From the NCBI RefSeq assembly GCF_000970045.1, contig NZ_CP009505.1:1674001-1738000 (forward strand): DNA of 64,000 bases. The letters are read 5' to 3'. The notes beneath the pieces are model-generated. The model saw only the letters and a list, made by a program, of their open reading frames with translations. It did not search any database and was not told the origin of the DNA. Source of the stretch: Methanosarcina sp. MTP4 (GTDB lineage: Archaea > Halobacteriota > Methanosarcinia > Methanosarcinales > Methanosarcinaceae). Positions 42,124 through 51,389 of this stretch are shown one piece after another; position 1 is the stretch's first letter, and each line of letters begins with the position of its first letter. Both the position numbers and the translations under genes were made by a program.

Positions 42124-44481
42124 TTACTGCCGCGCCATTATCCGCTGGTATTTTGTCTCTTCCGGCTCGAGATGGCTGACGTTGTCCTCCTCCAGGTCAA
42201 CCCGCACCCAGTTGACTTTACCCTGGAACCTGTTCGCTACGCCTTCGGGATAGTCGTCGGTCACCGGCAGGGCCAGGTCGCTGCCGATGTCCATGGTCTC
42301 ATCGGCGGAGAAGACAAAGGGCACGGTCTTTTCGATGCGTCCCTCGCCGACCTTCTTATCGTTGACGTAGATCGTCCCCGTGCCGCCGCCTCCGGGCTTG
42401 TCGCCGTCGAAGTCGAAGTGATAGCGGATGTTGACCGTACCTGCAGGCAGCTTCTCGGACGCTTCCACGTAGGAGTACTCAAAGTCGAAGAAGTTGTGGA
42501 CATACCTGGCCGCGCTGTCCTTGACGTAGAAGGCCCAGCCTGCAAAACGCCCGCCCTGTGCCACGATCACGCCGTCCGTCTTGCCTTCGGCGACCTCCAC
42601 CTCGGCGGTGACGGTGTGCGAGCGGTTCTTGACGTTGAGCACCGTGTTTTCCATCAGGTGTGTCATGCCAGGGTAAAAAGTCATAGTCGTGCGGTCTCCG
42701 GGCAGGTCCGGGCGGCCGGCAACGGCTGGGTTAAAGCGCTCGTAGCGCCGGTCGTCGAGGGGGAAGACGTTGTACTTTGAAGCCTCGATCATGAACAGGT
42801 ACTGCAGCTCACGCAGCTTGTCGGGCATCTCCTTTGAGAGGTCATGGGCCTGGCTCCAGTCTTTGCTGGTGTCGTAGAGCTCCCAGTCGTCCGCATCGAA
42901 CGAAGGCCACTCCCGGGTGAGCCAGGGTGTACTGTGATGGGTAACTGCCGTCCACCCCTCGTGATAGATGCCGCGGTTGCCGAAGATCTCGAAGTACTGG
43001 GTCATGTGCCGGCTCTCAGCATCCGGGTTTTCGAAGGTGTAGGCCATGCTGACGCCTTCCAGGGGCTTCTGGGCGATGCCGTTGACCATGTAGGGTTCGG
43101 GCAGCCCGGCTGCTTCCAGGACAGTAGGCAGGATGTCGATGACGTGGTGGAACTGCTGGCGGATCTCCCCCCTGGCTTTGATGCCCCTGGGCCAGCTAAC
43201 GGCCATGGCGTTGCGGGTGCCGCCGAAGTGTGAAGCGACCTGCTTGGTGTACTGGTAGGGGCAGTTCATGGCGTGAGCCCAGCCGACAGGGTAGTGGTTG
43301 AAGGCTTTCGGTCCCCCAATTTCGTCCAGCCTGGGAAGCACGTCTTCCAGCACCTGGGGAATGCCGTTCAAGGCCATCAGTTCGTTGAAGGTACCGTCCA
43401 GGCCGCCCTCGGCGCTGGCACCGTTGTCCCCGGCGATGTAGATGAAGAGGGTGTCCTCATAGACGCCCATGTCTTCGAGCGTCTCGATCAGGCGCATCAC
43501 CTGGGCGTCGGTGTGCTCCGCAAACCCGGCATAAGCCTCCATCAGGCGGGCATAGACCTTCTTCTGTGTCTCGTTCAGGTCGTCCCAGGCTTCAACTCCC
43601 TCGGGCCTGCCGGTCAGTTCGGTGTCAAGAGGCACGATTCCCTTTGCCTTCATGTTTGCCAGGGTCTCTTCCCGCACGGCGTCCCAGCCTTTGTCGAACC
43701 TGTCCATGTATTTGTCCATCCACTCCCGAGGAACGTGATGCGGCGCGTGGGTGGCCCCGAACGAGACGTAGAGGAAGAAGGGCTTGTCCGGGGTCATGAC
43801 CTGCAGGCCGCGCACCCAGGAGATGGCTTTGTCGACGATGTCCTCTGAAAAGTGGTATCCCTCCTCTGCCGTCCCCCAGGGCTCGACCGGGATGTTGTTC
43901 ATGTACAGGGTGGGCGACCACTGGTTTGTCTCCCCGCCCACAAAGCCGTAGAACTTCTCGAAGCCTTCTCCCGTGGGCCAGCGGTCAAAGGGACCCGACA
44001 TGCTGACTTCCCAGGTCGGGGTCTGGTGCGCCTTTCCCACACAGCCTGTGCTGTAGCCGTTTAGCCGCAACATCTCGGCAATGGTGGCAACACTGTTAGG
44101 ACGTACACTGTCGTTGCCCGGTATGCCGGTGGCGACCTCACAAACCGAACCTATTCCTGCAGAGTGGTGGTTGCGCCCGGTCAGTAGCGCCGCTCGTGTG
44201 GGTGAACAGAGCGCTGTTGTGTGGAAGCGGTTGTAGAGCAGGCCGTTTCCGGCTACCTGTTCCATTGCAGGCATGTGGCAGGGACCGCCGGTCAAACTCG
44301 GCGCACCAAAGCCCATGTCGTCGATCAGGACTATGACCACATTGGGAGCTCCCTTTGGAGGGCGAAGCGGCTCTATTGCCGGAAATTCGGCATCTCGTGC
44401 GTCCAGTGCCATTTTTCCTTTGGATGCGATGTCAGGGACCGGGAGAATCTCCCGTCCGGTTAATTCTGGTTTCTGTACCAT
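42124..44481 (-). CDS. Arylsulfatase 4 (Cys-type, long form)
   Basis: A 785-residue sulfatase, more diverged than numbers 1 and 3 and with a 45-residue N-terminal extension. Seen: LIDDMGFGAPS, formylglycine motif ALCSPTRAA (Cys 92), TGRNHHSAGIG, then GKAHQTPTW where the others have GKWHLTP, GATHAPHHV, GDNGASAEGG, and a C-terminal beta-sandwich. The GKAHQ change removes the usual Trp but keeps the Lys and His. ATG 44481 follows AAGGAGATTGAG. No signal peptide. It stands alone, flanked by 800 bp of gene-free DNA upstream. Higher GC than its neighbours suggests separate acquisition. Confidence 0.94.
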   Translation of the reverse strand: MVQKPELTGREILPVPDIASKGKMALDARDAEFPAIEPLRPPKGAPNVVIVLIDDMGFGAPSLTGGPCHMPAMEQVAGNGLLYNRFHTTALCSPTRAALLTGRNHHSAGIGSVCEVATGIPGNDSVRPNSVATIAEMLRLNGYSTGCVGKAHQTPTWEVSMSGPFDRWPTGEGFEKFYGFVGGETNQWSPTLYMNNIPVEPWGTAEEGYHFSEDIVDKAISWVRGLQVMTPDKPFFLYVSFGATHAPHHVPREWMDKYMDRFDKGWDAVREETLANMKAKGIVPLDTELTGRPEGVEAWDDLNETQKKVYARLMEAYAGFAEHTDAQVMRLIETLEDMGVYEDTLFIYIAGDNGASAEGGLDGTFNELMALNGIPQVLEDVLPRLDEIGGPKAFNHYPVGWAHAMNCPYQYTKQVASHFGGTRNAMAVSWPRGIKARGEIRQQFHHVIDILPTVLEAAGLPEPYMVNGIAQKPLEGVSMAYTFENPDAESRHMTQYFEIFGNRGIYHEGWTAVTHHSTPWLTREWPSFDADDWELYDTSKDWSQAHDLSKEMPDKLRELQYLFMIEASKYNVFPLDDRRYERFNPAVAGRPDLPGDRTTMTFYPGMTHLMENTVLNVKNRSHTVTAEVEVAEGKTDGVIVAQGGRFAGWAFYVKDSAARYVHNFFDFEYSYVEASEKLPAGTVNIRYHFDFDGDKPGGGGTGTIYVNDKKVGEGRIEKTVPFVFSADETMDIGSDLALPVTDDYPEGVANRFQGKVNWVRVDLEEDNVSHLEPEETKYQRIMARQ

Positions 44482-45303
44482 TTTCTCAATCTCCTTTCTA
44501 TTGTCTTGTTTCGACTACTCTCCCTCTGAGTTAGTTTCAGGTATTTTTCGAGGGCATTTGCAGCGCTCTTTTATCTGCGGCTCTTGCTCTCCCTACCCCT
44601 GTCCGCTGAATCTTTCCGGATCTACAGGGTCAGCTAGCCGTCAGGATTCTTTTTCAGGCCCGGTAGAATAGGTCAGTTGACAGTGTAGCGGCATTCCCCC
44701 GGTTTGCCGTCACTGAATTACGATTTAGGGAAACGTATACCGTTGTTTCCAGAAGTTCAGGTTTTGGAGCTGCTACTTTTTACCCCTATAATCAAAGAGC
44801 AGGTCAGCTCCGAAAGTCACATTCAGGTCGTACTTCTTTCCGGAGTGAACATGGTATCCATGCTTTCAAAGGCTGTTTATGCTCGGGAAAGCAGCCGGGT
44901 CACTGCGCAGGAGCCTCTTTGGTTTCGGCTTTTTTCTATCCGTCGAAGCAAAGCGCCATAATGCTATAGAATTCTGGAGTATCCGTGCCTTCTTTTCCCA
45001 CTATATTATTCCCTACCCCTTTAGAGGTCTGAATATGTAGCCCAGGCTGGCTATTTAGATAATTTATTTTATAAAAAAGGTTTTATAATATATATGCATA
45101 CCTATGCTTTTACCCTCGATGCATATCGTTTTTACTTTGAAAGTCAGGTTCTCTTTTGAACGAAAAGGAGGTTTTTAGGGGGAATGTATACAGTGGAAAC
45201 CAGAACCTCTATGAAAAATATAGAATCCGGCAGTCGCCGGTTTCCGGGGCATGGGTCCGGAACAGCAGCAATGAATACGGTTAAGGGCTTCAGGACCTCA
45301 GGA
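44482..45303. other. 820-bp intergenic region upstream of sulfatase 4
   Basis: No supportable gene. An AT-rich segment with TTTTATAATATATATGCATA (45079-45098) is a possible promoter. An 85-codon open frame at 44704-44961 has no ribosome site and no protein-like features. Confidence 0.45.
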
Positions 45304-46368
45304 TTAATTTTCGCCTTCGTTTTCCTCAGCCTTTTCCTCTTCCTGATCTCTATCCCCGCTTGATTCCATCATTTTAGCCATCACGCGTGTCTCCTCGGAA
45401 CTTTCCAGGACCATCTTTACAACCATTGTGAGGGGGACGGCAATCAGTGCACCTGCAGCTCCCAGTATGAAGGACCAGTAAAACAGGGAAAGAAATACAA
45501 TCGTCGGAGACAATTTAAGGCCTTTTCCTGCAAGAGACGGGAAAAGAACATTTTCCACGAGCATATTGATAATGCTGATTCCGGCAAGGACAGCTACTGC
45601 CCCTATAGGCCCATACTTGAACAGGGCAAGGAGCATAGGTGGAACAGCGGCAAGATAAAAGCCCAGGTAAGGGATATAACCGAATATGAATGTCAGGAGT
45701 CCCCAGAGAATAGCAAAATCTATGCCTCCTATAAGGAGCAGTATGGCAGTTCCGATTCCCCCAAGCAGGTTGGTCTCAGTCCTCAGGACCATGTAATTTA
45801 CGACGCTGCTGCTTAATTGGGTAAACTTCGAAAGCTGTACCGGTTCACCTTCAACTTCTTTTTGCACCTTTTTTGGCGCACTTGCAGAATCCAGGAGTAA
45901 AAATGTTGTCGTGACAAAAATGAGCACAATTGTTGATCCGGCATTTAAGGCTCCTGAAATAATTTCCCCTGACACGCTGAAAGCAAATGTTGCAACATTG
46001 CGCAGGATCGATTCCAAGGAAACTCCAACTGTAGGCAAATATGCTGAAATACTGTCCAGAGTGCTATCAAACTGATTTTCATAGTCTGGAATCTGGTCAC
46101 TAAGCTGGACTAAAGAGCTTAAGAAAAGAATCACGGTTCCAACAAAAACAATTATGAAAAAAAGGATTACCAGAAGAACGCTAACTTTTCCCGAAACCCC
46201 TTTCTTAATGAGCCAGTGAACCAGAGGGGAAAAGATTAGAAAGGCAAAAATAGCAAAAAAAATCGGTACAAGTATATTTGAAATCGCTTCCATACCTAGT
46301 GTAAGGAGAACTGCAGCAGTGCTGTAAATTAGAACTTTGGCTGGCGTTGAACTAGTAGTTGCATTCAT
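45304..46368 (-). CDS. AI-2E family transporter (permease) 2
   Basis: A 354-residue permease of the same family as that at 32458, but not a close copy. It has paired N-terminal helices, a soluble segment (about 75-110), a central domain, the FIFGYIPYLGFYLAAVPPM motif and a C-terminal helix ending LIAVPLTMVVKMVLE before an acidic Glu-rich tail. ATG 46368 follows TGGGGGATATAA. It lies upstream of the sulfatase 4 region and downstream of a Na+/H+ antiporter gene. Substrate unknown. Confidence 0.9.
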   Translation of the reverse strand: MNATTSSTPAKVLIYSTAAVLLTLGMEAISNILVPIFFAIFAFLIFSPLVHWLIKKGVSGKVSVLLVILFFIIVFVGTVILFLSSLVQLSDQIPDYENQFDSTLDSISAYLPTVGVSLESILRNVATFAFSVSGEIISGALNAGSTIVLIFVTTTFLLLDSASAPKKVQKEVEGEPVQLSKFTQLSSSVVNYMVLRTETNLLGGIGTAILLLIGGIDFAILWGLLTFIFGYIPYLGFYLAAVPPMLLALFKYGPIGAVAVLAGISIINMLVENVLFPSLAGKGLKLSPTIVFLSLFYWSFILGAAGALIAVPLTMVVKMVLESSEETRVMAKMMESSGDRDQEEEKAEENEGEN

Positions 46369-46803
46369 ATTTATATCCCCCAATCTTTCTTACCCCAAAT
46401 TTTTCTTTTACTGCCGACTCTTGTTTTTCAAATTATTATAGATCACTTCCCTGTCTTGCTCCCTAATTTCCATGGATTTCCAATGCATTTCAGTCAAGAA
46501 AATTAAATATCAGTAGCATTACATCCTGGCTTTTCAGCTGCCGTTTAACTAAAGAAAGAGTGTAAAGACCCCAATCTCCCCTCTTTTTTAATTAAGGTAT
46601 CAGGTTACTGAATTGATACAATATATGTATAAATCCCAGAATATATATAAATTAACATATATAATTTTGGAATATTCCCTCTTTTTCCTGATCTTCTTTT
46701 TTCTGATCCTCTTCTTCCTGATTTTCTTCTTCCTGATTTTCTTCTTCCTGATTTTCTTCTTCCTGATTTTCTTTTCCCACTTTCCTTTTTCCCTATTTTC
46801 TCT
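46369..46803. other. Intergenic region with a 15-bp pyrimidine repeat
   Basis: From about 46685 to 46780 there are four to five copies of CTTCTTCCTGATTTT. On the minus strand this is the 3' end of the antiporter message; on the plus strand its T-runs could serve as a terminator. No gene. Confidence 0.6.
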
Positions 46804-48117
46804 TTACTGCGTTTTCTCCCGGGAGTTTCCCTGTGGATTTTCGGGAGCATTAAACTCCGGACGTGCGGGCAGTTCCTTCACCTCACCCAGTTCCGGCGCG
46901 TCTTCCGGCAGTGCAGCTACTCTTCTTGAATACCATTCGCTTGCAGGGTTTGCAGAAATCCCGTGGGCAAAGACACTTAAAAGGACAGTGGTGGTCACGA
47001 CCAGGCTTATCGTTTCAAGCCCCTGAATCCCTTCTGCCTCCTCTATGGCGATGAGCAGCAGGACGACTGATGCCAGGCCTCTCGGGCCGAACCAGCCCAG
47101 GAAGAGGACAGTTTCACGGTGCAGTTTCGTACCTATCAGGGAGATTGCCACCGGGACCATGCGGATGGCAGTGAGGCTCAGCACTGCATAAACGATTTCA
47201 GAAAAGCCGATGGCCGAAAGCCTTGTTGCGGTAACGACCCCGAATATGAAGAAAACCGCAAGGCTCAGGATGCTCCCTTCGGCTTCCGTAAAGATGATTT
47301 CCTCCTCTTCGACCCTTCTGCCCATGGCTCCGCTGGCCATACCCGCTAAAAAAGCCGCCACGAATCCGCTTCCTCCTATCCCATCAGCCACAAGCCAGGA
47401 GGTGATAGCCAGGGCCAGAAACTCTATCCTGTGATAAAGCTCTGAGGTCCATCCTGCCCTGGAAGCCCTTCCGGAAAGCCATCCCCCAAGGAGACCCAGG
47501 GCGATTCCCACAAATGCTCCAAACCCTATCTGTTCAAGTGCCAGGGAGAGAAGGGTACCTATTGGCTGGTTAAGTTCCTCTCCGCTAGCCAGCACAAGGA
47601 AGAAGATGAAGAACGGGATTGCCCCCCCGTCATTTAGTCCGCTTTCGATGTTCAGGCCCTGTCGGGCCCGGATAGGCAGTTTCGGGTTGTTTACGATCGT
47701 CTGGCCCAGCCCGGCATCGGTCGGGGCAAGGATGGCTCCAAGAAGCGCAGCTTCGGGAAGGGTCAGGTCCGTAAAAATAACCGCAGCAGATGCAGTTCCG
47801 GTAAAGATTACAAGCGGCAGTCCCAGGAAAAGGAGGCGGTTTTGCAGTCCCCCCTTCTGGCCAAGCGCCCTCAGTTCGATCCTGGAAGCATCGGCAAACA
47901 GCGTGAGTACCAGTGCCACTTCAGCCACAAGGAGGACGAAACTGCTGCCTGCCGAAAGTTCGACCAGGTCGAGCCCTTCCGGGCTGAGCAGCAGTCCGGC
48001 CGCCACAAATATCATCGGGGCAGTGACCACGGTACCCGAGATTTTTCGGGAGACAAGGCTGAAGACAAAGAGTAGCGTTGCAAAGGCAATGACAAAACTT
48101 GTGGCTTCTGATGTCAT
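46804..48117 (-). CDS. Na+/H+ antiporter, CPA1 (NhaP-like) type
   Basis: A 437-residue membrane protein with about twelve helices. CPA1-type motifs: AILAPTDAGLGQTIV and the ion-binding LNIESGLNDGGAIPFF (Asn-Asp pair), and a late FLGWFGPRGLASVVLLL. Exchanges Na+ or K+ for protons across the cell membrane, useful for the sodium-based energetics of methanogens. ATG 48117 is preceded by GAGGA; longer in-frame starts up to 48195 run into a degenerate repeat. The gene lies downstream of the bile-acid-type symporter gene. Confidence 0.9.
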   Translation of the reverse strand: MTSEATSFVIAFATLLFVFSLVSRKISGTVVTAPMIFVAAGLLLSPEGLDLVELSAGSSFVLLVAEVALVLTLFADASRIELRALGQKGGLQNRLLFLGLPLVIFTGTASAAVIFTDLTLPEAALLGAILAPTDAGLGQTIVNNPKLPIRARQGLNIESGLNDGGAIPFFIFFLVLASGEELNQPIGTLLSLALEQIGFGAFVGIALGLLGGWLSGRASRAGWTSELYHRIEFLALAITSWLVADGIGGSGFVAAFLAGMASGAMGRRVEEEEIIFTEAEGSILSLAVFFIFGVVTATRLSAIGFSEIVYAVLSLTAIRMVPVAISLIGTKLHRETVLFLGWFGPRGLASVVLLLIAIEEAEGIQGLETISLVVTTTVLLSVFAHGISANPASEWYSRRVAALPEDAPELGEVKELPARPEFNAPENPQGNSREKTQ

Positions 48118-48164
48118 GGAAATCCTCATGCATTCGGTGACGCCTGTCACTTTTACTTCATCGC

Positions 48165-48330
48165 GTTTTTGAGTCACCAGCTGCCTTTTGTGCAATCGTC
48201 TGTTTTTTACTTCATTAGCTGCTTTTTTGCCATTGGCTGCTTTTTGGGTAATCAGTTGCTTTTTGTGTCATCAACTGTTTTTTTATGCCATTGGCTGCGT
48301 TTTACTTCATTAGCTGCTTTTTTGCTTCTC
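48165..48330. repeat. Degenerate 17-20-bp repeats upstream of the antiporter
   Basis: Eight or so loosely related units of the kind TCATTAGCTGCTTTTTTG fill the space between the symporter and antiporter genes. Confidence 0.65.
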
Positions 48331-48333
48331 TCT

Positions 48334-49245
48334 TCACCTTTCAGGTTCCGTGGGAGTTTTTCCCTGCTCCGGGGAGGTTCCTGCCGCCGCTTCAGCACGT
48401 TTTCCAAGTTCTCCTCCTATAAACATCAGCAGTATGAGGCCTGCCAGGGACACCACCAGAATCATGACCATTACGTCCGGGTCCGTGAAATTAAGCGCGG
48501 CAATTGCCAGGGCTGCCGATAGGTTGCGCTGCGCGGTCCCGAGGCCAAGCACGCTCCTGATAGGCCGGGCTGCTCCTCCCAGGAAATAGCCGATGATAAA
48601 CGAAACAAGCAGAAAGAGCACCGCCGCAATAACCGCAGTGGTCCCGATAACGCCGAGGAGGTCGGAGATGTAGACCACAAAGAAAGCCACGAAAAGGACA
48701 AGCAGGGAAAGGCTGGTAGCCTGGTTCATCAGGGGCAGGAGCCCGTTTGCCACTTCCTCGTACCTGGCCCGGATAAACAGGGCAATCGCAAGCGGAATGA
48801 GCATCAGCAGGATAAGGGATCTCGCTATTTCCCACGGATTGATGGTAACCCCCGTGATCAGGAGCGGCAGGACTATGGGCACGTAAATAATCGTCACCAC
48901 CATCAGGAGCACCATCAGCCCTACTGAAAACGCAGTGTCCCCCTTTGCCACCTGTGCGAGCTTCGGAAGGAAAGGAGCTCCTGCGGCAGTGCCGACAAGG
49001 AAAAGGCCGATTGAAAGCCCTTCGGAGAGCGGGAAGATAAACAGTATCCCGAGAGCAAGCAGCGGGACAAGTATGAAATTGGCTGCCAGCGAAAGGAGTA
49101 CAAGCTTAGTGTTGCGCAGAGGGGCGACTATCTGCGGTACTGTAAGGGAGAACCCCATACCAAGCATGCTGGTAAGCACGAAGATCAGTGTGGCAAGGAC
49201 ACCTATAGTCTCAAGGAAACTCGAAAAAGAGGCGGTTTCAACCAT
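48334..49245 (-). CDS. Bile acid:sodium symporter (BASS/SBF) family protein
   Basis: A 303-residue membrane protein with about nine to ten helices of the SBF fold: LGMGFSLTVPQIVAPL, NFILVPLLAL, GTAAGAPFLPKLAQVAKGD and the signature GLGTAQRNLSAALAIAALNF before the last helix and a hydrophilic tail. Family members bring organic anions into the cell with Na+. Organic sulfate esters would be a possible cargo, but this is inference from the neighbourhood only. ATG 49245, after GGGGGAAGG. The downstream antiporter gene may share its transcript. Confidence 0.85.
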   Translation of the reverse strand: MVETASFSSFLETIGVLATLIFVLTSMLGMGFSLTVPQIVAPLRNTKLVLLSLAANFILVPLLALGILFIFPLSEGLSIGLFLVGTAAGAPFLPKLAQVAKGDTAFSVGLMVLLMVVTIIYVPIVLPLLITGVTINPWEIARSLILLMLIPLAIALFIRARYEEVANGLLPLMNQATSLSLLVLFVAFFVVYISDLLGVIGTTAVIAAVLFLLVSFIIGYFLGGAARPIRSVLGLGTAQRNLSAALAIAALNFTDPDVMVMILVVSLAGLILLMFIGGELGKRAEAAAGTSPEQGKTPTEPER

Positions 49246-49254
49246 CCTTCCCCC

Positions 49255-49445
49255 AATTCTTTCCCGCCATCTATCCTATCATCTATCTCCCCACCATTTC
49301 TCCCTTTTTTCTCCAATCTATCCTATCATCTATCTCCCCACCATTTCTCCCTTTTTTCTCCAATCTATCCTATCATCTATCATCTATCTCCCCATCTTTC
49401 CTCCCATCTTTCCTCCCATCTTTCCTCCCATCTTTCCTCTTATTC
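49255..49445. repeat. 47-bp and 12-bp pyrimidine-rich tandem repeats
   Basis: Two and a half copies of a 47-bp unit with CTATCCTATCATCTATCTCC and CCACCATTTCTCCC, followed by four copies of CATCTTTCCTCC. They separate the symporter gene from the LURP-one-related gene. Confidence 0.85.
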
Positions 49446-49461
49446 TTTTAAAACTCTCAGT

Positions 49462-49989
49462 TCATCCGTGAGCCATCTGGTCGACTGCAACCGTAATGGC
49501 CAGGACCAGGGCGTCATCCTGTCCGGGAGAAACCTCCACTCCATAGGTATCCCGTACCCGGAACCACTTTTTTGAGACTTCTGCAACTTTTTCTCTCCCT
49601 GCATCAATTTTGTACTCGTGGTTCAGGATGTTGCCATGAATTTTCATTTCAGACCCATTCGCCAAATCCACTTTCCAGCGGTCGCGAAGGGGCGTGATCA
49701 GGGCTTTTTTGACTGTCGCTACCGTTCCGCCTCCTGCGTCCTGGATGCTCATCGTATCCCTGACCCGGAGCAGCTTCTCCTTGAGTTTGTACTTCTCGTT
49801 TCCCTGCACATCCTTGATGATCAGGGTGTCACGGACGCGGATAGCTTTGCCGTCAACATAGAATGCCTTCTCCCCGTGTTCGTTTTCGATCCAGTAGTCA
49901 TCCCCGATGGAAATGAGTTTTTCGCGCATTTTGTAGCGCTGTGTGCTTTCTGCTCCGCGGCCCCGGAGGCCGCCCATCATTCTTCGCAT
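49462..49989 (-). CDS. LURP-one-related (Tubby-like barrel) protein
   Basis: A 175-residue protein of the LURP-one-related/DUF567 family, formed by repeated short strands: YKMREKLISIGDDYWIENE, then KAFYVDGKAIRVRDTLIIKD, KLLRVRDTMSIQDAGG, and the ending KKWFRVRDTYGVEV. The fold is a closed beta barrel around one helix; function in archaea is unknown. ATG 49989 follows GGGAGTGAT. Its leader (50061-50181) can fold into a two-helix structure. Confidence 0.88.
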   Translation of the reverse strand: MRRMMGGLRGRGAESTQRYKMREKLISIGDDYWIENEHGEKAFYVDGKAIRVRDTLIIKDVQGNEKYKLKEKLLRVRDTMSIQDAGGGTVATVKKALITPLRDRWKVDLANGSEMKIHGNILNHEYKIDAGREKVAEVSKKWFRVRDTYGVEVSPGQDDALVLAITVAVDQMAHG

Positions 49990-50060
49990 TAAGAATCACT
50001 CCCTATGTTTATTGCATTCCAGGTCCCTTCCCTTGAGGGTTGCCTGATCCTGATATAGAA

Positions 50061-50181
50061 TAAGGGGGGATAATCCCTGTTAGCTTACCAGCCCTGAAAA
50101 ACGCAGTAACACTCAAACATTCTTCCCATTATGGTCTGGACTGATGAGTCCTCGAAGTTTTCCAGACCTGTTCCCCCCTTA
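50061..50181 (-). promoter_or_regulatory. Structured leader upstream of the LURP-one-related gene
   Basis: A perfect 10-bp outer inverted repeat (TAAGGGGGGA at 50061-50070 with TCCCCCCTTA at 50172-50181) encloses an 8-bp inner hairpin (GGTCTGGA 50133-50140 with TCCAGACC 50161-50168). A TATA-like TAAATATATA on the minus strand (50202-50211) would start transcription near 50180, placing the structure at the very 5' end of the message, about 70 nt before the start codon. Could be a regulatory leader or a small palindromic insertion. Confidence 0.5.
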
Positions 50182-50483
50182 TGAGTGTATAAATATGTAT
50201 GATATATATTTAAATTGATTTATAATTTTAGTCTTCATACGTGAACTTTTTTCCGTTCATATGGCTTTCCCGTAAATTAAAATTAGATCTTTTTTGAGAG
50301 CACTCCGGAACCCGGTAAGCCAAAGACATAAACTAGGCTGTTTTTAAGAAGTTTGTCTCAAAACTCGCCCACCCATATGATTGGATAACTGGAACCTTGT
50401 CTGGTTCGAGTTGAGGAAGGCACGTTAAAAGAAAAGTGTTTTTAATATATGTGCAATATTATAAAACAGGGAGGAGGATTTTT
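50182..50483. other. Divergent AT-rich intergenic region
   Basis: Contains TATA-like sequences for the minus-strand LURP gene (near 50205) and for the plus-strand small membrane protein (TTTTTAATATATG, 50439-50451). No other feature seen. Confidence 0.4.
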
Positions 50484-50666
50484 GTGGCTGACATGCGCCC
50501 CGCTGGTAAATTCGTTAGGTTAGTCTCAGGAATACTGATAGGAATATTGTTCGCCGCATTTATAATCTGGATTGTGGGCAAATCAGGAATTGGGGGTTAC
50601 GGCCTTGGCGCTGCCATTGCGGTGATCTTTTTTGCAGTACTGAGTTTGTTACGGCGGCTATTTTAA
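50484..50666 (+). CDS. 60-residue small membrane protein
   Basis: Begins with GTG at 50484, six nt after a strong GGGAGGAGG ribosome site, which decides the start over the longer frame at 50436. The product has a basic N-terminus (ADMRPAGKFVRLV), two hydrophobic helices split by KSGIGGYGLG, and a basic end LLRRLF. Family unknown. Confidence 0.6.
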   Translation: MADMRPAGKFVRLVSGILIGILFAAFIIWIVGKSGIGGYGLGAAIAVIFFAVLSLLRRLF

Positions 50667-51021
50667 CGTCTGCGGACAGTTACGTAAAAGGTCTCAGGGT
50701 GAAAGGCTTTTCTGCTGCCCTAATTACTTTGATAGCAATCGCATTAGTGGCCTGGTTGGTCGTCCGGGTAATCGGGCTGGTGGTTCGTTCGGACACATTT
50801 ATATGTAGATGTGGGATTTATCCCGTGTCCAAACATTTAAAACTAAATACGAACGATGTTTGGAAAAACTTAACCAGAGGAAAAGCTTAACCTGTTTTCC
50901 TTATTTTGCATCTTTCTCCTTTATCTTGAAAACCATTTTTTGCCTAATTTTACAAATCGGAATAACCATAGATATATATCATGTTTATTCAAAATAGCCA
51001 TTTGTGACCTATGGAAATATT
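50667..51021. other. Intergenic region
   Basis: AT-rich, no supportable gene. A 63-codon frame at 50699-50890 opens with a hydrophobic stretch but lacks a ribosome site and ends in non-protein-like sequence. Confidence 0.35.
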
Positions 51022-51291
51022 ATGCGTGCGGAAATCTATGTTTCAGGAAGGGTTCAGCATGTGGGTTTTCGCTGGTTTGCGAGAAATTCTGCAGAACGCC
51101 TGGGTGTAAAGTGCAATCCCATGAACCTCAGGGATGGAAGGGTTTTCGTAATTGCCGAGGGGCATCGTGCAGCCATTGAGCTCCTGATAAAAGATTTGTG
51201 GGAGGGGCCCACGTTCGCCCGTGTAGATAATGTTTATCATACTTTTATGGAGCCCACAGGCAATATGGACGAGTCTTCGTTTCAGCCTTGA
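51022..51291 (+). CDS. acyP: Acylphosphatase
   Basis: An 89-residue enzyme that hydrolyses acyl phosphates such as acetyl phosphate or carbamoyl phosphate. The signature VSGRVQHVGFRWFAR contains the phosphate-binding loop and catalytic Arg, and the catalytic Asn lies in NPMNLRDGRVFV. ATG 51022 places the start one residue before the first strand, as in the family; an ATG six codons earlier adds MTYGNI. No strong Shine-Dalgarno site. The final LEGP-like WEGPTFARVDNV is typical. Confidence 0.92.
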   Translation: MRAEIYVSGRVQHVGFRWFARNSAERLGVKCNPMNLRDGRVFVIAEGHRAAIELLIKDLWEGPTFARVDNVYHTFMEPTGNMDESSFQP

Positions 51292-51370
51292 GTTATGATC
51301 AACCGGATCCGTGAATTACTTCATACGGTACCGGAAACCGTTTTTAGATCCGGGTGTTATATGAGTGCCC

Positions 51371-51389
51371 CCGCCAGCTTGCCTGGCGG
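51371..51389. repeat. Short hairpin, possible member of the variable-stem family
   Basis: A 7-bp stem CCGCCAG/CTGGCGG with loop CTTGC, flanked by GAGTGCC and GCGCCTCCCC. The flanks match the family only loosely. It could equally be a terminator between the convergent acyP and CDF genes. Confidence 0.4.

Noticed and set aside
44704-44961. 85-codon open frame
   Set aside because: No ribosome site, no recognisable features, and it lies in a long AT-balanced gap.
50133-50168. Hammerhead-ribozyme-like core (CTGATGAG ... CGAAG) inside a hairpin
   Set aside because: Only one of the three required stems forms; stem II would be one base pair, stem III is absent and GAA is followed by G where A is needed. 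Probably coincidence within a palindrome.
50699-50890. Small membrane protein candidate
   Set aside because: A hydrophobic start is visible, but there is no ribosome site and the second half is not protein-like.
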